Assembly: GCF_030704535.1 (NCBI RefSeq)
Contig: NC_081820.1
Coordinates: 22,829,001-22,893,000, forward strand
Direction of reading: 5' to 3'
Length of the DNA: 64,000 nucleotides
Source of the DNA: Vitis vinifera
Taxonomy: Eukaryota > Streptophyta > Magnoliopsida > Vitales > Vitaceae
The notes under the pieces were generated by a model. It was not told the origin of the DNA, did not search any database, and saw only the letters and a program-made list of their open reading frames with translations. The translations under genes and the position numbers were made by a program. Below, piece after piece: positions 1-11,189 of the stretch (the first letter of the stretch is position 1; each line of letters starts with the position of its first letter).

Positions 1-99
1 ATTTTTTACTCTCTTCCCTAATAGGACAACTTTTCTAATTCTTTATCTTTCCTTATAGGAATAAAAATTGGTCTAGGAAAAGGAATAAAAATGGTCCCT

Positions 100-277
100 C
101 GACCTTAGTTGATTTTGTTGGTTGGGTGGCAACCCGTTAAGGGTGTGGGTAGAGAAGCTCCTCTGACCTTGGCGTTCAGCTAGGGTGTGAGAGGTGTTTT
201 CTTTTCTTGTAATTTTAAGCCACTGCTTTGGTGGTTTTTTAATTCAATCTCTTTACTTATCAAAAAAAAAAAAAAAA
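100..277 (+). mobile_element. 3' end of a LINE (L1-type) retrotransposon
   Basis: The stretch ends in a tract of about 15 A preceded by the phrase ctttacttatc, which I recognise as the usual 3' end of plant L1-type LINEs. Upstream lies a T-rich stretch with cttttcttgtaattttaagcc. No ORF survives. The 5' limit is uncertain and I saw no clear target-site duplication. It lies in what should be an upstream intron of the prolyl-tRNA synthetase gene. Confidence 0.5.
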
Positions 278-1267
278 TATTAAGTTGAAATTAAAAGAAA
301 TATAACTCTTTCCTAAAATAAGTAGGGGACTAAGAATTTTTCTGAAGTTCTTGGAAAGTTTAATAGAAGGTGTGAGACGACGAGAATAGTGGGTAAAAAT
401 TGGAAGGAAAGAAAAAGTGAAAGAAAATAAGAAATAGGATTAAAATCAATAAAATTTTCCAACATGCTTCCCCCAATTTATTACTCTACTTCTCTCTTCT
501 ATATAAATAATGAATTTTAAAATGTATAAAATTTTCTAAATATTCATTATATTTGACTTTACTTCTTATTTCCCACAACAAACCAAACAAAAAAACTTTG
601 ATTCCTTCCTACCTTTTTTTCTCCTAGGACTTTCCATGATCCAAACGGAGCCTAAAAGAAATAGAAAGTGGATAAAAAGTAAACCACTAACCAAAATAAA
701 AACTTAACGAAAGACTCAACTTAACCCACACTAACTCTGATCATCCCAAGAGGAATTCAAAAGATATTTCCAGAAATACTTCTGTTATTTGCATTGTGTC
801 TATCATATGGCACCACAATGGCAAGATTTTGAATATTGGATTTTTTGAGCACAGCAAACCAAGTGACCTATCTTAGTTGCATTCTTAGTTAAATACTACT
901 TTCACTTCCTGATCCATTTGCAACTCAACACTTGTCCTTGATCAGTAGTCTTGATATTGCCTTTTCTCTTTAGTGTTTTTTTGTGTCTTGGGTCCCAGTG
1001 ATAATACATAACTAACAGATTCAAGAAGAGCAATCTGCATTTGTTAAGAGTGTGAAGTAAGAATGGCCTACTTGGTGCCTTACCATGTAACATGGGCATG
1101 GACGCTAGTGTCTTAACTTGTGCACGTACATGCACTCTCACATTTCAACCAACTTGAGCGTTTATATATTTAATTTTTATTTAAGTAGCTCTCTACATGC
1201 GAACATTATTTTTGTTCATTTCAACTATCAATGGATATAGTGTTGACCAAAATGAATGCTTGTATAG

Positions 1268-4200
1268 TTCACTGATGAAAATGGACAAAGACAACACATA
1301 TGGCAGACATCATGGGCAGTCAGCACCCGTTTTATTGGTGGTATCATCATGACCCATGGAGATGATGCTGGTTTGATGCTTCCCCCAAAAATTGCTCCAA
1401 TACAGGTATTACTTACTATCTGATCAGTGTTGTTAGATCCAGTTTATATACATTCCAATTAGAGACTGCTCCAAGTTTTGCTTCTTGCCATATGGTACTT
1501 GGAGATTATAACTCATTGTTTTAGTTCTGCATTTTTTTGTTCTTAATGCTTGTTGATTTGACAATTTTATATTTTAACACCTATTGCATTTTTCCAGGTG
1601 GTAATCATACCAATCTGGAAGAAGGCTGATGAAAAAACAGGAGTTCTCAATGCTGCATCATCTGTGACAGAAGTTTTAAAATCTGCAAATATTAAAGTTA
1701 AAGTTGATGACTCAGATCAGAGAACCCCTGGATGGAAATTCAATTTCTGGGAGATGAAGGTCTGTACATTCTTGAATCAATCCTCGCATAACCTAGTGTT
1801 ATCAAAGGCAATTGCTTGGGTCGCCTAGGCCATCAGGTCAGGTGGGGCAGATAAAACTCGCCTCTTGAAGATCTAGGCAAGACAGCTTAAAAAAGGCAAC
1901 GCCTAGGCAATATCCTTGAGATAAGGCACAAGGCATAGAGACGATCACCTTTGACCATGAGTTAAGATTAAATATACTTAGATTATAATTTCATTCAATC
2001 TAACATTGGATTAAACAAAGTATAAAATAAAATATTATGTAATCAATCATAGAGATAATAAGATGGAGGGCTATCAATCTAGTCTTGATGGAAGTGATGA
2101 CAATTTTAATTTCAATGATGACTCATGATGATGACGCCTAAAGCTTCTCTAGAATGTTCAATCTCTTATTTTGTTTTTTATTTTGCTTTTTAGATGGTTG
2201 AAAAATTAGAATATGCATTTAAACAAGATGAATATCTTTAAACAATATGATGTTTCTTATGATATAGGGTATAATATTTAACATTTTGAATAATTATTAC
2301 TATTTTGTTAATTTTATAGGACATCATCAGACATCAATGATAAAAAATTAATATTATTGATTGTTGAAGACAACATTTATATTGGTTGAGTATCGAATAG
2401 GTAAATATGTATATTTTTTATTGTCTTACTGTAATCAGGCTATCACCTTGTTTTTCACCTTTCACCTTTCACCTTAGGCTAAAAAGAGTTTTATCGCCTT
2501 GACATCGCCTTTATTTTTTGACAATAGTGGCATAACCTCAACTCAACTCAACAAAGCCTTAAAATCACAACTCAGCAACCTTATTATTTTGAGGCTGCCA
2601 CTTCTGGCCAAGCAATATGGTCACAAACACAAAGCAATATGAGCTGCTTGCTGGTTGATCCATTGGAATCATGATGTTATATCATGCATGTTGTGAGGTT
2701 TATGGTTCATGCAACATTGAAGCCTCAGTTGCATCATAGTAATTTTTTATTTTTATTTTTTTGATCTGATGAGAAACAACAATATAATATATAGAGGTAA
2801 GGAAGAATAAGTACAATAGAAGGATGAGGAATCCTCTAAAAAACATACACAAAAAGTATGTAGGAACCTCCAAAATACTAAGAGGGTGTTTATTTTTTTA
2901 GCTTTTTGCTGAAAGTAATTTACTTTCAGACTTTAGGTTGCTTGTTTTTTTACTTTTTTATGACTTATTATGAACTTTTTGCTAAATAGGAAAGCCAAAA
3001 TATTTGACTTTTTCTAAAGGGAAAAAACAACATGTTGATTTTTCTTTACTTTTTAATGCTTGTTAGAAATAGAATATTACAAAAAAAAAAAAAAACAACC
3101 TAATACTTAACATTATTAAACATTAAAGTTTTATTTAGAGTTAAGTAAAAAAACAAACACCAACTAAGTAAATCTATACAACTATGAGGTGCCACAACCC
3201 ATATGGGAATATACAAAAAGAAATCAGTCCTTGCTAGTCCACACCTTTAGACTTGCATACCAACATCCAATCAAGTTGAATCATATTAAGGGGAATACCC
3301 TTAAAAGTTATGGTACAAGAGGTCCAAAAGGAGGCTAAGAAATGAATAATATCCCAAAGACTGAAGTTCTTGCTTTCTCCTAAAAAATCCTAGCATTTCT
3401 TTCCCATCACACAAGTACACAACCCACATCAAAGCAAGACAAGCGAACTGTCACAACACCTTGCTTCTACTAGAACTTCACAACCCTTTATATGAGATGG
3501 TCATCATGTCACATATATTCTTAGGAGGAACCCAATCCAAATGAGTCAATCTAAATAATCTTTGTCATAGCCCCAAAGTCAAAGGACAATGTACGAAAAG
3601 ATGATCTACCGTTTCACTACTCTCCATACTTGACAAACAAACATTAGGATTGAGGGCTTTGTAGGGTCTTCTCATTTATAGCATGTCATTTGTGTTTACT
3701 TTCTTGTGTGCCACTAACTAAACAAAGGACTTGACCTTAATTAGGGCTTGTGATTTCTAAACAAAATTAATAGGGAAAAATGGAGTTGGATTGGTATGGT
3801 TAGACGAGACTTACAATAAAAACTTTATTGTTAATAAACCCAAACCCAAAGGAGATAAGGACCAAGCTCTCGCATTAGGAACAAATGGGGATAAGTGCAA
3901 ACAAGAAAGAGAGGACATTAGTCTTTCAAGATTTCCCATCTCAAAATTCGAAAGATTGTGATAAATGTTTAAATTCCAAAAGAAAGGATTAGTGGACCCA
4001 AGAACTGGTGAAATAGTACTGTTTTTAGCTGTGACAATTTTGAATAGACTTGGGAATTAAGAACACAAAGGTTCATCTGCGCCCACAAGTCTTCCTAGAA
4101 ATGAATTCTTGCCCCATCTCCCACAACCAATCACGTGTATTGGAAAAATCCTAAAAGACTTATGCAATGGCTTTCCAAGGGCAACGATGTGACCACTTGA

Positions 4201-5835
4201 CTATAGTGTTGGCATCCCACCCATTAGTATGTGTCCATATATGCTTAGAATAACCTGATGCCAAAGAGCAAAACTCTCCTTAGGAAACCTCCAAATCCAT
4301 TTCCTAAGAGAGCACGATTCCTTACAAAAATTTTCCCAACCCCTAGTCCCCTCTCCCCTTTAGACTTGTACACTATGTCCCAACTAATGAGATGGTCTCT
4401 CTTATGCTCCTCAACCCCTGACCAAAGAAAATCCCTTTGCATCATAGTAATTCTAACCATATGAATGTTTTATCCATTCCATGTTATTTCTACCCTGCAA
4501 TGGCCTGCTGGTTAACTCATTGGAATCATGATTTTATATCATGCATGTTGTGACGGTTATGGTTCTTGCAACATTGAAGCCTCCGTTGCATCATAGTAAT
4601 TCTAATCATATGAATGTTGGATCTTTTCCATTTTATGTCTACCCTGCGATGGTTCAAATTTATTTTTAGTTGAGGAGCTCTGTTGCAATGTATCTTTTTT
4701 CTTTTCTCTTACATTATGTTGTCACTTGATATGTTGTTACTATTGGTAGTGTGGTAATAGAATTTGGTTTTTCAGGGAGTTCCTTTAAGGATTGAAATTG
4801 GTCCTCGTGATGTTTCAAGCGGGAGTGTCGTCATATCTAGGAGAGATGTTCCTGGAAAGCAAGGGAAAGTTTTTGGGATATCTATGGAACCTTCAATTTT
4901 GGTAGCATATGTCAAAGATAAGTTGGATGAGATTCAGTCATCACTTTTGGAAAGGGCAACGTCCTATCGAGATAGGCAAGTTTTGCTTTATCATGTCTTA
5001 TTCTGTGTAAACTGATGTTTTATTCTTCAAAATGATTAATATATTAGGCTTGAAGCATATACAATAGCCTGAAGCCTGGTCAGGTGGTAAAGGGAGTGGA
5101 AAAGGGGTCAACAGGTTCCAAATTCAATTCCATATATGTATATGCAGCATATGCTATAATGATACTTGGGCACCTTGGTGAGAATCTTGTAACCAAGATT
5201 GTAAGCTTCTGTGCTTCATTCAAATTGCTCCAAGTTTTATGTTGAATTTTATGAACCTAAGAGACAACAAACTTTTACTAGATTAAGAGTGTTTCGTGGC
5301 CACTCATTGGGTGGTTACAACTTACAACATTAATGTGCGAGTATAGAAACACCTAGCCATGCATTTTGATCTTGAAGCTCCCCTTTATTTTCCGGGTGTT
5401 AAATGAGCATCATTCTTAGGCCCTCCTTATTGCGCTTTGTTGAATTAAAATTTGCTTTATATAATTCTTGTTTCATTGTTTGCTTATTTATTGTGCTGAC
5501 ATCGATGGATATTTCTACAGTAACATTGTGGATGTCAGCTCCTATGATGAGCTGAAAGAGGCCATTTCTCAGGGAAAATGGGCAAGGGGTCCTTGGTCGG
5601 CTAGGTATTAAATTTGTTTCTTTCATTGTATTTTTGACTCATCCAACTTAATATGCTAGTGTTTCTGAGGCCATTCTCCATTTGTTGGTATAGTGATGCA
5701 GAGGAACTAAGAGTGAAAGAAGAAACAGGGGCAACGATTCGGTGTTTCCCTTTTGAACAGCCTCAAGGCATGAAAACATGCCTGATGACAGGCGATCCAG
5801 CTGAAGAAGTTGCACTTTTCGCAAAATCGTATTAA
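1268..5835 (+). CDS. OVA6: Prolyl-tRNA synthetase, organellar type (3' part, five exons)
   Basis: This is a class II aminoacyl-tRNA synthetase that charges tRNA-Pro, here the chloroplast/mitochondrial type. Exons are 1268-1405, 1598-1759, 4776-4975, 5521-5604 and 5694-5835, giving 241 C-terminal residues and a stop at 5833-5835. The first visible exon reads FTDENGQRQHIWQTSW and continues to GGIIMTHGDDAGLMLPPKIAP, the motif 3 region of the catalytic core. The anticodon-binding domain follows (VVIIPIWKK; GVPLRIEIGPRD; GRDVPGK-like RRDVPGKQGKVFG), and the protein ends in VALFAKSY, as remembered for Arabidopsis AT5G52520. All phases join without a frameshift. The third intron (4976-5520) needs a GC donor. 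The second intron (1760-4775) is swollen by transposons. N-terminal exons, including the transit peptide, lie upstream of the window. Confidence in family is high; the organellar assignment rests on the C-terminus and gene order. Confidence 0.9.
1795..2530. mobile_element. hAT-type non-autonomous DNA transposon (MITE)
   Basis: The element begins agtgttatcaaaggc and ends gcctttattttttgacaatagtgg, so its ends are imperfect inverted repeats. Direct 8-bp copies of cataacct flank it at 1787-1794 and 2531-2538, the target-site length of hAT transposons. Subterminal repeats of the kind gcctaggc and tcaccttt are visible. There is no transposase ORF. It sits in intron 2 of the visible part of the prolyl-tRNA synthetase gene. 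Confidence 0.75.
2745..4452 (-). mobile_element. 5'-truncated LINE inserted antisense in a ProRS intron
   Basis: On the minus strand the element starts near 4436 inside the C-terminal part of the reverse-transcriptase polyprotein (residues such as RDFLWSG, ISWDIV, GGLGVGK-like GERGLGVGK, then NRALLG). It runs through decayed sequence to an A-rich tail, seen on the plus strand as a T-rich tract from about 2743. A 16-bp target-site duplication, ttgcatcatagtaatt, lies at 2729-2744 and 4437-4452. These are the hallmarks of target-primed reverse transcription. It is non-coding now and contains a nested MITE (2883-3162). Confidence 0.8.
2883..3162. mobile_element. MITE nested inside the LINE
   Basis: The left end agggtgtttattttttta mirrors the right end (taaaaaaacaaacacc, reversed). 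The short direct repeat actaag flanks both sides (2877-2882, 3163-3168). There is no coding capacity. The nesting makes it younger than the LINE that carries it. Confidence 0.55.
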
Positions 5836-8639
5836 GTCTGCAGGCATGTACCCTCTTCTAACATTGGGACCTCTCTTGTTTTCCCCTCACATTCAATTTT
5901 GTTAAGGTTTTTTCTTCTCCTCCATAGGGTATATGATTTAGATTGAAATGCTCTAAAGGTTTTGTATCCTTAGTAATTAAGGGGAATTTTAAAGCCGTGC
6001 CTTCCAAAACCATCATAATTTATGTGGAAAATGTTTCTTTTAGAAAGCTTTAGGAATGCCTTATTATTTGCATAGATGTTACAATGATTTTAGTCTTGTG
6101 AGCACTTCCACCCTAAGGTCATGTTTTTGTTTGTAGGGTAGGCTTGGGAAGGAAGATTTTATTTTCTAGAATTAGACCTTCATGGGCATGCAATTCTTAG
6201 TTTAATTTTGAGGAAATGTCGTGAATCTGGGTTTTTATTTATTTTTTATTTCCATCTTAATTTGGTGGGAATTAATCTAAGAGTGTATTTGACGGTGATT
6301 TTAGAAAATATTTCTCGTCTTTTTAACATTTTATTGTTCCAAGTGTTAAAAAAACTATAAACACTTCCTCCGAATGCATTCTAAATTTACAATACAACCC
6401 ATTGAATTGTGTGATGGATTTTTTTTTTCTTTTTTTTCTATTAATTGGAAATAAATCTTACCTTCTTCAGTGATATCTTGTATTTCTTGTATTTCGAGGA
6501 AATTAAGATTATTATATTTGGTTATTTATTAGCTAAAAAAATTGGGCTATTTAATTAAAAGGATTAATAAAAATAAAAAATTTAAAATTTAACTCATTAT
6601 TATTATTATTTTGTAAAAATAACATTTTCTTTAAAAACTTATATAAATAGTAAAAAGTATTTATATAAAAAATAAATTATTTTTCAAGTAAAAACAAAGT
6701 TAAATTTATAATTGGAGGATTATTTCATCATTTTAATAAAATATTTCGAAAGAATTATATTTCTCATCTCTCCGTAATCAATTAACCGAATAAAAGAAGG
6801 CAAAAAAAAATAAAAACAAAAGGCCCTAGTATAATGCTCGATTTTTCCTAGAGCTGGTCATTCCTTGCCATGAGTAAAATACATGAAAATCATGGGGCAA
6901 CAAGAAAATAACACAAAAGGACAGGGACACCATGCAAAAACACAAAATTCGGTGGGGTTGCCCCCTTAATGTCGAGGGGCTATTTTTCAACAAAGCGTAA
7001 TGGCTTTGCCGGGTGGCGCACGCCGAGAGGGGGAATCGAATCTGTCAATCCGAAGGCAAATCCAAAAGAGGACGGTGTGGGATTAGGAGCGGCGCATGGA
7101 AGCCGAAACGAAGCCGAGCCGAAAAGAGAAAGGAATCTTTTGACTTTTTACCTGCCTGCCGTGGAATAAAAGCAAACGCAGAAGAGGAAAGAGAGAATAG
7201 GCAACCGAGAAAAGTAAGGTTTGGCCTATTGGAATTTTTGCAACTTGCTCTTTATTCTCTTTCTTTTCTCGTATCAATACCCTCTCTCCCTCTCCTTTTT
7301 TTTTTTTCTTTTTTTTTTTTTTCTGCCTTTCCAAGAAGCTTTCTGTTCTCTTGCAGCTGGCATCAAATTTGGCTTTTCTTTCTTGGTCTCCGTTTCACAA
7401 CTTCTCTTTTTTTTATTTTTTTATTATTACCTTATGTTTAAAATTTTTATTCTAATATTTATATAAAAGTTATTATTTTATATTTTAAAAACTATCCCAA
7501 TTTTTTCAAATGATGGTAATAAGGCGGGGAAAAGACAGGCAGTGCTCCTCGAAAAATACAAAGAAATAAAAGCCCTCCGGCAATCATTTGATACATGAAA
7601 CTATTACCCTTGGAATCCCAGGCATCATTTGTCGTAGTGGAGCCACTCATTGTTCACCATTCCAAGCATTCTTACAAAAACGCGAAAATTAGAGGCGCGG
7701 GAAAATATAAATTATCGTTTTAAAAAAATATTTTATAAAATAAAAATCTATTTAATAACCTAAATTATTCTATTTTCTATGTTTTAAAAATAATTTTTAT
7801 ATATTAGCTTTTATTTTCACTTTTATATTTATATGATTATTTTAAAAAATAAGTGAAAATAATTTAAAACAATTAAAATATGGTTTTTAGCATGTATGGA
7901 AGAAGGGAGATTGACATATTGGGTTCACAATTAAAAAGTAATTACCAAAATAGGATGTAGTATTATTGACCCTACTATAATTATTAAAAGGCTAATAATC
8001 CAAAAATGTGATTAAATTAGCGACATCATTTATATATATGTATTCTCATCTTCTTGAATTATATGTTTTATATCTTATTTTTATTTATTTATATTTTAAT
8101 TTCATTCTTCATACCTTAATCTCATTATTTATACAAATAATTTAAATTTTTTTGTGTACAGGTCAACAATGCAATAAATATCTTTTCAATAATCCAAATT
8201 GATTTTTTTTTCTTTTTTTTAGATGAGAAAAATGTGTCGTTTGAAAACCCGAGTTAGCTTTTTGATTCTAAAAACAATTTTTTTGATAAAACAAACTTTT
8301 ATTTGGAAACTTAAACATAAAAAATAGGTTTCTCGATATAAACCCAAAAAACAAAACAAAGTAGAATTAATGACTAAATTAACTCGTATCAAAGTGATCA
8401 TGTAAAAAAAATCAAATTGACTTTAAACAAGTTTGATTTGGTTCGGCTTTTCTATTACTAAAAAGATTATTTAATTTTGATTATCAAACCATGTTAAATG
8501 GATTAATTATCCTTCAAAAAATCAATTAAAATTACACATTTTTACTTATGTTGTGTTTAGAACTATAATTTGGATGAGTTCATTAAGTTGGTGACATGAC
8601 TAATTCAAACTTAACTCGAATTAAGAAACCACCATTCCA
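5836..8639. other. Intergenic region downstream of ProRS
   Basis: The first few hundred bases are presumably the ProRS 3' UTR. After that the DNA is mostly AT-rich. A more GC-rich island at about 6950-7250 contains reading frames of up to 142 codons, but these merge into T- and C-rich low-complexity tracts (7280-7330, 7400-7430) and resemble no protein I know. An E2F-like box gcgggaaa lies near 7697 without an evident gene beside it. I see no supported gene. Confidence 0.5.
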
Positions 8640-9115
8640 AAGTTGACCCATGTTTTATTTGAATTTGGGTTAGTCAAGTTAAACCCTAGTTGTTGTATAA
8701 TCTCAAATTAATAGGATTACATTTAGGTTGGTTAGATTAAACTTTGATTGATTCACTTGATTAGGTTGCATGATTCAAAATATTCATTCATTGTATTTTG
8801 TAAATAATGTTTTTTTATGTTATTTATACCAAAATTTAGATAATTAATAAAACAAAATTTTAAGATAATAACAAAAAAGTAAAAATAAATTTATATATCT
8901 TTTAAAAAAAATGTATATATGTATGTGATATAATTATAATTTGATTTTTTTAAAATAAATATTGTTGTACGATATAATATGCATTATAAATATTATAAAA
9001 ATATTAAATCGGTTAGGCTCGAGTTATGTGAAACTTAGCTTGAGCTCAATTTAATTTGAGTTTAGGTTGAAAAAAAGTAAAAAACTTAACCCAAACCTAT
9101 TATTTATTTTAAGTT
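8640..9115. repeat. Dispersed AT-rich repeat, copy 1
   Basis: This stretch shares a collinear series of phrases with 53035-53600: gcatgattcaaaat / gcataattcaaaat, caaaattttaagataa / caaaatttcaagatag, and gaattataaatattat / gcattataaatattat. Both also carry Asn/Thr-poor, gagtttaggttg / gagttcggatt tails rich in aaccc and gggtt motifs. The two are diverged copies of one repeat family, probably a non-autonomous transposon. I could not fix its ends or a target-site duplication. Confidence 0.6.
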
Positions 9116-9160
9116 ATATTTTAAATTAATTATAAAAAAACAAACACAACCTCACCACTT

Positions 9161-9326
9161 AAAACAATTCTTAAAATATTATTATTATTATTAAACCGGA
9201 CCATGTTGTGGCCACGTGGCTTGAGGGTGGTTACACCGCCCTTATATAATCTCTCAAAACAATTCTTAAATTATTATTATTAAACCGGTCCATGTTGTGG
9301 CCACGTGAGGGTGGTTGCACCGCCCC
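9161..9326. repeat. Tandem duplication carrying two G-box (CACGTG) motifs
   Basis: Copy 1 begins at aaaacaattc (9161) and copy 2 at aaaacaattc (9256). Each continues through an attatt run, taaaccgg, ccatgttgtggccacgtg and gagggtggtt, to accgccc. Each unit carries one CACGTG hexamer; in copy 1 it lies in the near-palindrome gccacgtggc. The pair lies about 1.9 kb upstream of the presumed transcription start of the gene at 11.2-17.7 kb. It could be a regulatory duplication or part of a transposon. Confidence 0.7.
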
Positions 9327-11189
9327 TTCAAACTCAATCAACCAAACCTAATCACATTGGATCCAAACTCCTCTTCCATTTATTTAAAATTTTAATTTTA
9401 GAAAATTTATTATTATATTGAAAGTATTCAAGGGAGTTGGAATTATTATTATTTAAAATTTTTATTATTACGTGAATATATGTTTATATTCACTTATAAT
9501 ATTGTTTAATAAATAAGCAAAATACATAAAAAATCATATTTTATCCATATTCATATGTCTTTTATATTTAGTTTAATTTAAAAATATTTTAAAATATATC
9601 AAATTTTTCACAAATCAAATAATTATTTTCTAAAATGATTCCTAACTTGATCATACTAAATAAAATTATAAAAAATGTTAAGTTATCGCAAATAAAAATG
9701 TCTTACAAATAAATTTATTCTAAATTTTTATTACATAATATGAGTTAGAAATCGTCTAAAAGTCCTTACCTAATAACTAACATCTTTTTTAATTATCAAG
9801 TTAATAATGATTTTATATTTTATATTATATAAATCCTTTCATTTTCTTATTTTTTTTAAATAAAATTGAATAAAATTTTGTTGATCAACATCAGCAATAA
9901 AATATTTTTTTTTTAAAACTTTAAAAATATAAAAATAAAATATCAGACTTTCACTTTGCTCTTGAAATACATTAGTTAAAAACATGGATATCTAGAAAGA
10001 GAAATACATAGGAGTCAATATTTTTAAAATTTTTAAGTTTTTATGTTTTAATAGTATTTTAAATTTTTAAAATTTCATTTTATGCATTGTTCAATATTTG
10101 TAAGGATGTTTGTCTTTAGAGAAAAAAAAAAAAATCCTAAATTAGGTTTGATGGTTAAAACGAAAAACAAAATTAAAAAGGAGATAAATTCGTACTTGTT
10201 AATCGATGTCATTAACATAACAAGTAAAAAAGTGATTTTAAGTGATTTTAGGTAGTAATTATATGAAAAAAAATGTATATATTTTGAAATATTTTTAAAT
10301 GGTTAGAGATAAAATTAGAGTTTTTTTCTCTATATTTTAAAAAATTATTGAGTCATAATTTCCCATAAATTTACCCTAAAAATAGTAATTTTTTAAAAAT
10401 GATTTAAATAATCAAATAATAAAATTTACTATTTTAGAATTTAATGATAATAATTATTAAAAAATAAAGTAAAATGTTTATTATTTGTGTATGAGTTTCT
10501 TTGTTCTATATAAAAATTATTATTATAATAAGATAAGAGGTTGGGGATTTTTTTTAATATATCACAAATAAGGAAATAATAATATTTATTTATTTATTTA
10601 TTTTTTATTATTAACTTCCATTTATATATATATATATATATATATGAACAAGATTTTTTTTCTTAAAAAAAATTATTAACTTCCATGAGAGGCATATTTT
10701 ATTTTGGATCAACTTGTACAGATTTCTCCTAGTCATCATATTTCCTCTTGGAACAAAAAAGGGAAAGTCAATAAAAAAAAAGGAAAAATAAAATTGTCAT
10801 GAAATCAATAAAACAATTTTTGGTAACACCAAAAAGAGAAATTTAGAATTTGGTCCTTCCTTTTGAGCCCTCATGGAAGGGCATAAATGTAGAGAACTTC
10901 ACGAAAGTGGGGAGGGGAAAACAAAATCAGGGAAAAGAGGCACAAGAAACCTAAATACAGGAAACCAAAGGATCACTTATTGAATGTGCCACGTCATGGT
11001 TATATATATGTATTGATGGAGGGGGGCAAAAGTCAAGATTTTGACTTTGGGAGCGCAGCCAAATCGAGACGCTTCGGGTGCCCTGAAAATGCCCTTTGCG
11101 ACCACTGAGGCCCTCTCGATACAGGCAAGGACGAGGGTAGTTTCGGAATTTCATGAACTCACGAGGGTAGATACGGCATAGACTCATCC
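9327..11189. other. AT-rich intergenic DNA upstream of the 13.5-kb gene
   Basis: No gene is visible. The stretch is dominated by A/T tracts and has a short (AT)n run at 10623-10645. From about 10950 the composition becomes more balanced (gggagcgcagcc, gatacaggcaagg), consistent with the start of a proximal promoter for the gene whose 5' UTR seems to begin near 11190. Confidence 0.4.

Larger units (their letters stand above)
2650..4655. repeat. Tandem duplication of about 150 bp, first copy split by a LINE
   Basis: Copy 1 is 2650-2744 plus 4453-4506 and copy 2 is 4507 to about 4655. Both start gctggtta/gctggttg, run through attggaatcatga, caacattgaagcctc and catcatagtaatt, and continue to ctaccctgc. 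With the LINE at 2745-4452 removed, the two copies are directly adjacent. The duplication therefore came first and the LINE entered copy 1 later. Confidence 0.75.

Noticed and set aside
7013..7441. 142-codon frame in the GC-richer island
   Set aside because: The second half is translated from T/C-rich low-complexity DNA, three frames are open at once, and no family is recognisable.
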